From Rhodocollybia butyracea (lineage: Eukaryota > Basidiomycota > Agaricomycetes > Agaricales > Omphalotaceae): a stretch of DNA of 64,000 nucleotides. Location: positions 1 through 64,000 of the forward strand of contig JADNRY010000127.1 of assembly GCA_015501585.1 (NCBI GenBank). The letters run 5' to 3'. Positions 55,741-64,000 of the stretch are shown piece by piece. Numbering within the stretch: the first letter of the stretch is position 1; the number at the start of each line of letters is the position of its first letter. Below the pieces are notes generated by a model. The model was not told the origin of the DNA and ran no database searches. It saw nothing but the letters and a program-made list of their open reading frames with translations. A program made the position numbers and the translations under genes.

Positions 55741-56965
55741 TCACAAAGGGGATATAGGACAGCAGGCTCCAGGTAAACGTCCGACCAGACCAGGTTCGAC
55801 CTTGCTTTCTCTTCCCGAAAAAGTTGTATTAAAATCTTTGCTTATCATGAAATCAGTCGCGCCCATCGGCTTCCGGCAAATTATGAACAAAGGACTCGAG
55901 AGCGAGCCTGTGGAGACAGCAGGACGGAGTATGAACCAGCACGTACCGCATATTGTAGCGAATTTGAAACCAGAGGTGCAATACATATAGTTCGTCAACG
56001 TCCGCTGGGAGATATCATCCCCTGCCTGCCCTATGAGCTCCTGCAAAGCACCAACGAGATTCAAAAAGCCACTAATACCGACCGAATTCAGCACAGTGCA
56101 TATCGCCATCGCCCAGGAGCATTGATTTCTCCGAAGAAATGTTGCGTGCTAAATTGGGAGCCGCGGCATATCCGTTATTTCCACATCCTTCTTCGAGTCA
56201 TACATACACTTGGCTCTTGATGTCCTCACGCGAATCCTTCAAAGGCTGGATATATCCGGAAGGTTCAAAGCAATCCCTCGAAGGCACAGAAAGGTTATAC
56301 TGAACAAACCTTGTTCCTAACTTTCCACGAATACAATGACCTCAAAGTATAATTAAAGTTCCACGAACCTAAAAACCAGAGTAGTGGTCGGACCCACGAA
56401 CATAATTTGTATGCATGAGGAACACCACTAGTGTAGGAGCAGCGTCATATCCAAAGAACCACACAATGCCATTTTTGAAAGATGTCCCTTGAACTTTGAT
56501 TCCGTTTGTTCGTGGAAGATAAGCTCGAGTCAGATACAAAGAAAGCCACAGGTATCCTATCCGTCTCCCGTTCATATCCTTAATGTACCGGTAGCTCTAG
56601 ATTGGGAAGGATTTGAAGTAGCGATAACGATGACGGTTGCAGAACTTGACAAGAGTTTGATCAAAGCTATCACGCCAAGGGCATAGGGGATGTCGAAAAT
56701 GAAAAAATCTCCCATGCCTTTTGCCAACACTGCTGTTTCTTTCCGTCCTTCCGCCGTGAGCGGAGTATCTCTCTTGTCAGGTTCGTCGTGTACAAATCCA
56801 GAGTCACGGTAAAGCAATGCGCTAGTCCAAACACTAGCATTTCCCAGTAGGTGCCCGAGCAGTCGGAATAACGGCTCATATTTCATTGAACGGATGTTCG
56901 AGTTGCTGTGAGGCTTGTAACGTGAGGTTAAAGGAGATCTGAGGTGGTAATGATCAGCCATAACA
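55741..56965 (-). CDS. Possible multi-pass membrane protein, exons unresolved
   Basis: Minus-strand frames 56961-56572, 56879-56670, 56575-56369 and 56109-55741 carry hydrophobic segments typical of fungal integral membrane proteins. Examples are YWEMLVFGLAHCFTVTLDLY followed by a Lys/Arg-rich loop, and IVWFFGYDAAPTLVVFLMH near 56420. The latter faintly recalls the last helices of basidiomycete RTA1-like or other seven-helix families. The frames overlap and I could not settle splice sites. Treat the locus as a candidate only. Confidence 0.3.
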
Positions 56966-57505
56966 TCATCCCCGACAACGCTTCTGCCGCTATGAATTTC
57001 GCCAAAGAAAGTCGGGTAATAATAGGAACGGCAACCGTATGATGATCCGTGTATTGAGGTTGTACCAAGTCCTTCGAGGAGAAATCTCGACAGCGGGTTA
57101 TACAGAGGGCTAGCTATGACTCATCTTTGTGCGACATAGAGCTGTAAAGCTTCGTTGTTGAAAGTGCCTGAATAGATCTACGCTCGAGAAGTTCAAGGAT
57201 CATTAGATATGGAAGAGGAGTCAGTCACCACTTGAGCGTAGAATTGGGAGGTAATTAAAGCGATACGGAACATCTCCAGTTCTGCCTCTCTTCTCCTGTT
57301 GGAAGCGGACAAATCGATCCACTCATCGAAGGCTCCGGGGAGTCAGTACAAAAGAATACTTACTCACCTTTCAACCGAGGCAAACGGGGGCGATCAATTC
57401 GACGCGGAACGTCTTCAAGTTCTGTCTCTTCTCAACTCCAGTTCCAGAAAATTTGATCGACCTTGTATCGTAATTTTTCTGTCTCCACCACAGTGCACTC
57501 ACCAC

Positions 57506-57553
57506 GCACCAAAGCTTGAAAGCACCAAAGCTTGAAAGCACCAAAGCTTGAAA
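57506..57553 (+). repeat. Tandem repeat, 16-bp unit x3
   Basis: Three perfect GCACCAAAGCTTGAAA units. Confidence 0.95.
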
Positions 57554-57559
57554 TCGCTC

Positions 57560-60500
57560 CACTCGTCCTCCCCCTCAACGGTACACATCTATATCTCGGC
57601 AACCGTCTACAATGCTCCATATCTCGGGACCACTTGGAATACTCAGCTATCGATTAGAAGTCGAGGTATCTTCGCAAACCGAAGTCTCCCTACTTACGGT
57701 AAGCATTCGTACATGCACCAGCGCTTACCTTTCGTGTATAATCACCATTAACCAAGTCGTCCTCAATGTCCCAAGTTCAACACAAGCAGCCTCAAGAGAC
57801 GGAAGATAAGCAAAAGTCCATACAACCACCATCCGATGATATAAGTACCCACTAGGTCCGAATGACCGAAAAACACGAAGAAACGGGAGTTACTACACGT
57901 TGTTCTTGCATGTTTTCTGGCATCTCTACGCCCACACACCCATAGGACGTGAAGCGATCGGGTTCAGGAGACATACAGGTGTAAGCCTGCAGGCGTAACT
58001 GAATAGAGTATGGGTCAAATGTCCAGGTTTTTTTTACCCTGGTAAGGTGGCCTTCAAGCCAACACACTGGAAGCAGCGATCGAGTGCCAAAGAACACAAT
58101 AGTGTATACCCAGCGGCATCCATTATCTCCCACAGCCAAACCTTGGGGACCTACCACAAGGGAAACGCGTTTGTGAGTGTACTTCTAACAGTGAAATAAG
58201 TATTTGCGATTGAGGCTTGAAGGAGGGGAGAAGGGGAGAATATATAGCAAAAAGATTAGTTTAAATGGCCACTGTTTTACACCTTTCGAGTCCTGACTCT
58301 TAACGACGCGCCATCAGCGCTCCGTCGGCGTCAAATTGATTAGAGCATTTAGAGAGGTTTCCATATATGGAATCCGTAGTTTAAGTGCTGGAAATCAGCC
58401 TCGGCCCCGACAATTGAGTGTGCAATGTTTGAATAATTTTTGAGTAGACGAATTGCATGAATTGTTTGACTTGCATAGATCATGTAAGCGTTCAAGTGTA
58501 GTAAGTGAGCAGAGCTTGAAAGTTAACGAGGCTCTTAGAGCACGGGACAGACTTACAGTGCCATGGGGGAATAGAAGAATGACCAGACTCTTTTGACAAA
58601 TGGTAATGAGCCAGTGATAATAATGTCGGTAGCTCCGGCAGTCAGTAGCGGTTTACTTGAACCCACTGACAATCTTGCCACAGAGCGAAAACCTTCTGAT
58701 ACTGGATAGTTTGTTTTTACAGTAGACCTAAGGGCCCAATGTCACACTATCAGGAGCTCCTAATCCCAGAGAAAATATTGAGAAGAAGCCGTTCGCAGAA
58801 ATAAAGAGTGAACTACGCTTTAAAAAAACTCGCTTTGACCTCTTTGAATTTGACTCTCCTGATTTAGACTATTACTAAAGATGCAGCGAGATGTGGTCCT
58901 AGAGTCTAGCAATTTCTCGAACCTTTTTGCAGACGGTAGAAGGAAGAAATAACCGGCGCGGTCACCCCCGCGCAACACATTGCGCCATGTGTGTGCTGCA
59001 ATGCCCCCAGCTGTGGCAACGTAAAGCGACTCGCCCCGGGACGCAGGTCAACTACATACATGAGTACCGTACAATAAGGCGCGTCGTAAATCTTCAAGAA
59101 CCAGACCCTGTTTCATAGTGGCTGGCGGCGGAAGATCGCTCTACCTCCGTTATTTTGCACTTACGGAGTCGGAGTGCTCGCCCAGGGTGGGGCTTATATC
59201 TCACCTATAGTCGTCGGAGATCCTGTAGCCTACAGCGTCGACTGTAGCCATCTAGGTCACTTCAATGGAAACCAGCCGAATATGATCTCTCGTCTATATC
59301 TGTTCAAGCCTTTGACGCTTCCCCTTTCGGAGCAGATGATCGTCTGAGTTTCAAAGTCCCGGGTTAATTATGAGAAGCAGAGAACCTAGATACCTGAGCT
59401 ACCGTCCTAACAGAGAAGTAATTCCAACTCCAACTAATCACTCCCAGAGATTCATTGATAATGGACATTGGATGTTATCCATTTAACGGAACGTCTCAGG
59501 TCCAACTTACTAGGTTTGTAGTGTCCACTGATTTGGGGTCAAAGATGCCATATGCAACGTCGATAGCACGTGTGAAAGAAGATGGCTTAAGATACACCAA
59601 AGAAGGATAGCGTAGGATTCTTACCAAGTACTACAAGCTTTCATGTATAAGCAACCCTTGTATTCAAACGAACGAGATTGAGGTTTCGCTGGTAATAAGC
59701 CAGTACTTCAGTATATATCATGTTTATCGCGCAAAAAAAATTCAGTCAAAGAAGCTTCGAAGATCACCAGAATCCGAATTGTCAGATTTGATCATGTTAC
59801 AGCCTGAATGACTCAGCAGCACAGGAGGTGAAGATCACAATCAATGAATCAACGCTCACGCTCACGAACAAGGTTTGGGTTTGCAGCCATGCTGGGATCA
59901 CCGACCAAGCCGATCTCCCAAGAAGGTTCTCATTGTTGTAGCCACCTATCAAGTGCTTGCACTGGTGACGTTTGGGGTGAGTACATTGAGCACATTCGGT
60001 ATGTGCTTCCCGTAGACATGGCTGCCAACTAGGTTCTGATTTCGTGGAAACATCGGAGGCAGTAGATATGGGGTGCTTTCGGTATGTTGTCACCGAGAGT
60101 ATGGCCTCTGTTCGAAGTTGAAAGTTAGTGTTCTAGTCTTACAGCAGCCGATGAGTACGCCACATAGATTCATAGTACCATTCATTCCTTCAGAAAAGGA
60201 GCCAAAAAGAGCAACGCCCTGGAGGACCAAGCAGGATAATTTAGCAGTTCTAAGAAGTTTGGAAGCCTGAGATCTTCCCGGGAAGTTAGGCACCGGGGAA
60301 CCTGACTGGGAAAGGAACCTTCAAAGGATCGCATGCAAACAAACTTACTATCAGGTTTCAGTAAATATGATTCGATTGGTACCCAGAGTTTATAGGGTCA
60401 ACGAGGAATTTTGAATAGAAAACTGTAGCAGGAAATCATCGTGTAGTGGTGCACCAGTATATTACAGCGAAAAAAAGATATGATGTAGCAAGTAGTGTCC

Positions 60501-60585
60501 TGCGTGAAGGCGGTCCTCAAAAATCCAGTCAGAAACAAGAGATATGCGCCGGTCAGACTGGGAAAAAAAAAAACTAGTCAGAAAC
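57560..60585. other. No gene recognised
   Basis: Short frames only. Nothing with motifs, repeats or RNA-gene character could be supported. Confidence 0.4.
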
Positions 60586-60589
60586 AACG

Positions 60590-61215
60590 GAGTAACGGCA
60601 AAGACGTGAACTCACCATTCAGGCATAGCGTACAGTGAATATTCACGTCGGCTCAGGATGTGATCAGAAAATCAAGAGACTGAGATGGTGCTTAGGAGGA
60701 CCGTCATAGACTATACTGTCATAAACCCGTTCTGCTAGACCCAAATGATCATGACAACGACGATCAGGCATCTAGAAACAGGGACACGAGAGATGAGAAA
60801 AGAGCGGATTTGATGCGGAAGAGAATTTATACAAAACGACAGCGACGTTTGCTCTGCGGAGGGTAAACGTAGGCGGGACTCTGAATTGAGAGGCGTAGAT
60901 TACGGAACAAAAACAGTAGGGTAGACGACTCTAGGGGATCATCTGTAGCGACAGCGAATTGTGCGGGATGATGGAGACTTTTGTCAATGCTAGAACAAGT
61001 CTGTTGGTGGTGAGCAATCTGTACTCAGTGCACAGCATACCTGCTATAAGCGACAAGCTTCCCTCGTCGTCCAGATTCACCAGCAGACACCTTTTGCGTT
61101 TGACCGACGATCCCTTCTCGAGACCGTCAAACTCGCTTCTGGTTTAGGTTTCTAGTCCAACTGTTGAGTTACGGGCTCCATGACTAGGTAGCCGATATCG
61201 TCGAGGAGTCCTCTT
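60590..61215 (+). repeat. Tandem duplication, unit 1
   Basis: Begins with GGCAAAGACGTGAACTCACC and ends near the GTCGAGGAGTCCTCTTGTCTG block. Landmarks recur in order in 61270-61980: GGATGTGATCAGA, GAGATGGTGCTT/GAGGTGGTGCTT, AGAACAAGTCTGTT, and CAGCATACC followed by AAGCGACAAG. Confidence 0.75.
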
Positions 61216-61269
61216 GTCTGCAAAAGCCTTTATTGCATTTCGATACTAAAATTCAGTGGGAAATAAGGA

Positions 61270-61980
61270 GCGGCGGCAAAGACGTGAACTCACCATTAAG
61301 GTATCGTAAATATTCAGGTCAGCTCGGGATGTGATCAGATTATCAAGAGACTTGAGGTGGTGCTTGGGTTAGTTATGCCAGTGAAGCTTTGACATAGATT
61401 ATACCGTCAAAGCCCCATCTGCTAGGCCCAAATGACGAGCAGAACTTGACCAGAGCTTGTTCTCCCGAAGATAGCTTTGCCTTGTAGAAAGTTCTCGATT
61501 GCGAAAGCTTCGACGATCAGGCATCTAGAAACGGGGGAGATGAGAAATACGGATTTGATGCGGGAGAAAATTAATTTACACAAAATGACAGCGACCGGTA
61601 GCGGTTACACCGAGGAGAGAGTATACCTGGGCGGGTCTCCAAACGTGGTCGAGAGGCATAGGTTACGGAACAAAAATAGTATGGTATAGGGCTCTAGGAG
61701 ATCATGGCAATGGTACTGTAGCGACAGCGAAGTGTGCGGGGATGATGGAGAAAAGTCACGTCAATACTAGAACAAGTCTGTTAGTGTTCAGCAATCGGTA
61801 CTGGATGCACAACATACCTACTAAAAGCGACAAGGTTCACTCGTCATCCAGATCCACCAGTAGACACCTGTGGTCCCCCACCTCGAGTTCACCCAGCATG
61901 CTTCGGTGTTGATTTTGTTCGCCCGTTTGTTCCCTTTTGAGTTGAGGGCTTCATAACCAGAGCCAAAACCGGGGAGCTCG
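61270..61980 (+). repeat. Tandem duplication, unit 2
   Basis: Diverged copy of 60590-61215 with insertions. Minus-strand coding-like text (LLVHLDDEG-type in the third copy) has decayed here. Confidence 0.75.
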
Positions 61981-62115
61981 TAGCGTTGAAAGTTCCGCGT
62001 GTCTGCCTTCGCTATGTTTGCTGTGCGCGGGGTGAACGACGCAGATATGTAGATATAGCGTCGAGGAAGAACACCGAATTTCTGGGGATGTGGGAGAAAA
62101 GTGCCGTCGACACTA

Positions 62116-62520
62116 AAACAAGTCTGTTAGTGGACGTGAATCGGTACTGGATGCGCAGCATACCTATTAAAAGCGAGAAGCTTCTGTACGCACGGCAAAC
62201 GACGCAATATAGTGTCGAGGATGAACACCAAATTTCTGTAAAACAAGTCTGTTAGTGGACGTGGATCGGTACTGGATGCGCAGCATACCTATCAAAAGCG
62301 AGAAGTTTCCCTCGTCGTCCAGATGCACCAGCAGACACTTCTTGCCTCTGGCCGAAGCTCCCTTCTCGAGGCCGTCAAACCCGCTCTGGGTTCGGGCTTG
62401 TTCACCCGTTTGATTCAATCGTTGAGTTGTAGGCTCCATAACTAGAGCCGAAACCAAGTAGCTGGATATCACTGAGGAGTCCGCTTGTTTGCGGAAACCT
62501 TCGCCGCGTTTCGGACATTA
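62116..62520 (+). repeat. Tandem duplication, units 3 and 4 (125-bp step)
   Basis: AAACAAGTCTGTTAGTGGAC starts at 62116 and again at 62241. The flanks match (GTCGAGGAAGAACACC and GTCGAGGATGAACACC), then the second copy runs into the same tail as unit 1 (TCGTCGTCCAGATGCACCAG). On the minus strand, 62472-62167 is an intact frame (DGLEKGASARGKKCLLVHL). Confidence 0.75.
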
Positions 62521-62653
62521 TTGTAAGCGTGGCGAAGGACACGATACAAAGCGTCAATGAAGAGCTCTGGAATTCCAAAGAAGGATGATCAAGTAGCGCA
62601 AGGAGCATGGGATTCGGACTCTTCCTTTGAAAAAAGCTCCAACCCGGCCTCAA
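62167..62653 (-). CDS. Hypothetical exon(s) of the tandemly duplicated family
   Basis: Minus-strand frames 62653-62402 and 62472-62167 are the best-preserved coding-like pieces of the array, with KKCLLVHLDDEGNFSLL before a probable donor near 62290. The family is not recognised. The other units encode decayed versions of the same text, so this may be the surviving member or simply the least damaged. Confidence 0.3.
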
Positions 62654-62689
62654 AGCTCATGTCCTCATCTCTCTCACCGATCATAATCC

Positions 62690-63413
62690 CAGCTATCGGA
62701 GGGACAGGTACAGGCGACACCGAGCTGGAGATACCTTTACCTTTTCCTGGCCGGAAATCCTACCAGTGCTTACCCCGCACCCCCGGGATGCAAAGACACT
62801 GGCCTGAACCATGGGCACCGAAGTTCTGGTATACAGGGCGGTCTGGACCCAATCGATTTCAGAACCTGGAACTAGCCACAGACACGCGGATTTGGCGGGC
62901 GGAGAGGAACGTTTCCCTCGGATGGCGTGTAGGAATAAAAGTGTACGAACAGTACCGGAGTGGAGAACAGTAGAGCTGTGGATAAAACTTGATCGAACTT
63001 CAACGGGTAAAATTCGGAAGACCGATAAGAATGAACGAGGGTAACGACGACTTGAACGAGTATTCCATATAACTGTTTCCCTTATAGCGATACCCTTCAA
63101 CAGTTCTACCCCACTTCTCGACATGAACACTAAAGTGCTAATTTATTAGACAACGGCAGGGTAAGGGGAGATTTCCTCACCTTGTCGAACGAATCCCTCT
63201 GCAACGTCTTCGGAATCATAGCGGCGTTGGTGATATTCCTCCTCCTCCGGCGTGATCGTCTGTAGCTGTAGACCCCTTTTCCTTCACCAGAAAGCCATTG
63301 GCATATTGTATAATGAGAAGCACAGAAGCGCGATTTAGGAGGACGGAACCGGGATTGCAGGTTCTAAAGATTAGAGTCCACGAAAAGAAAATGCGTGCTG
63401 CGGCGAGGATATG
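62690..63413 (+). repeat. Second duplicated unit, copy 1
   Basis: Shares ordered landmarks with 63400-63990: CCCGGGATGCAAAGACACTGGCCT/CCCGGGACGCTAAGACATTGGCCT (compared piecewise), AGCCACAGACACGCG, a GGAATCATAGCGGCG/GGAATCATAGCAGCG block, GATTTAGGA plus CGGAACCGG, and the closing GTGCTGCGGCG plus ATATGAT. Confidence 0.75.
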
Positions 63414-63990
63414 ATGCGTTCCAGGATATCTTCCGTCTCTGGATGGTTGCCGGTTGTCCCCGGGACGCTAAGACATTGGCCTACAACATGAACACCGAAG
63501 TTTCCGTTATTGGGCTCTGATTTCGGTCGTGGAACCAGCCACAGACACGCGAGAGTGGATAGCGTGTATGGGTAAAAGCGTACGAGCCAATTGCTTCACT
63601 GCAGTGGTCGTCGCAGTCATGGACAAAACTCCAATTGAACGCGAAAGTACTGATCCACTTGCATTAGACATGGTCAGAAGGGACGATCAAACGATTTACT
63701 CACCTCGTTCGACAAATCCCTTTGCATCGTCTTTGGAATCATAGCAGCGCCAGTCCTATTCGGTACTCCTTCTCCTCCTCCGATGTGGTCGCCTGTATAG
63801 TCTCGTTTCCGTCTTTTCCATCACTACAAAGCCATCGATGAACTGCACACTGACGAGAAATAACAGAAACAAGATTTAGGACGGCGGAACCGGAATTGTA
63901 GGTCCAAAGCTAAAGCTTTGAGTCCACGAAGCACGAAAAGAAAATGGGTGCTGCGGCGGGGATATGATATCCGATTTGAGAGGGCTGACA
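63414..63990 (+). repeat. Second duplicated unit, copy 2 (truncated by window end)
   Basis: Diverged direct copy of 62690-63413. On the minus strand, both copies carry a short exon-like stretch ending at a GTGAGG/GTGAGT donor (RRYDSEDVAEGFVRQ in the better one). The array probably continues beyond the window. Confidence 0.7.
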
Positions 63991-64000
63991 ATTGGATGAC

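Noticed and set aside
55741..56961. Firm assignment as RTA1 lipid-translocating protein
   Set aside because: Only one weak C-terminal resemblance; exon order and helix count do not fit.
1..64000. tRNA, rRNA, CRISPR or bacterial operon features
   Set aside because: No GGTTCGAATCC-type tRNA arm in a cloverleaf context, no rRNA-like sequence, no spaced direct repeats and no ribosome-binding-site-linked gene strings were seen.

Overview
The window looks like gene-poor, repeat-rich nuclear DNA of an Agaricomycete (mushroom-forming basidiomycete). Introns are short (45-80 nt) with GTRAGT-type donors. Most recognisable proteins belong to families I know as expanded in that class: Crinkler-type NTPase/nuclease proteins, a Tnp2-type transposase, a copia-type Gag, an SPT5-like NGN/KOW protein, a putative CHAT/caspase-like family and a 2OG-Fe(II) oxygenase-like family. 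No bacterial operons, rRNA, tRNA or CRISPR were seen. The genus cannot be fixed from the sequence.

Layout. 1-7 kb: a Crinkler C-terminal fragment (973-1368), degraded coding-like DNA and a frameshifted collagen-like secreted protein. 7.1-10.6 kb: a near-perfect hairpin, then a seven-exon SPT5-like gene, the best-preserved large gene. 11.2-12.7 kb: the decayed N-terminal part of a Tnp2-type transposase gene. 12.9-17.3 kb: a minus-strand Crinkler-type gene split by a complete gag-only LTR retrotransposon (15003-16621) with 166-bp LTRs identical by eye and a 5-bp target duplication. 17.9-22.5 kb: an FHA fragment and a four-exon gene (20070-21753) with one in-frame stop, flanked by related minisatellites. 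22.5-27 kb: repeats and weak open frames. 27.2-29 kb: a multi-exon minus-strand gene with a His/Cys pair resembling CHAT/caspase-like proteins. 32-34 kb: a putative Tyr/Pro-rich and membrane protein locus. 34.4-35.8 kb: a 2OG-oxygenase-like pseudogene that keeps the HRD iron-binding motif. 37-48 kb: duplicated exons and repeats. 53.1-54.7 kb: an HMG-box transcription factor gene. 55.7-57 kb: a possible membrane protein. 60.6-64 kb: diverged tandem duplications.

The likely functional set is small: the SPT5-like factor, the CHAT-like protein, the HMG-box factor, and perhaps the 20-kb gene if its stop is an error or is bypassed. Much of the rest is transposon-derived or decaying. Many breaks are single-base deletions, several in homopolymers, so some apparent pseudogenes could be assembly errors. 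All exon limits were worked out by hand from splice signals and frame continuity. Family names come from remembered sequence patterns, not a database search.
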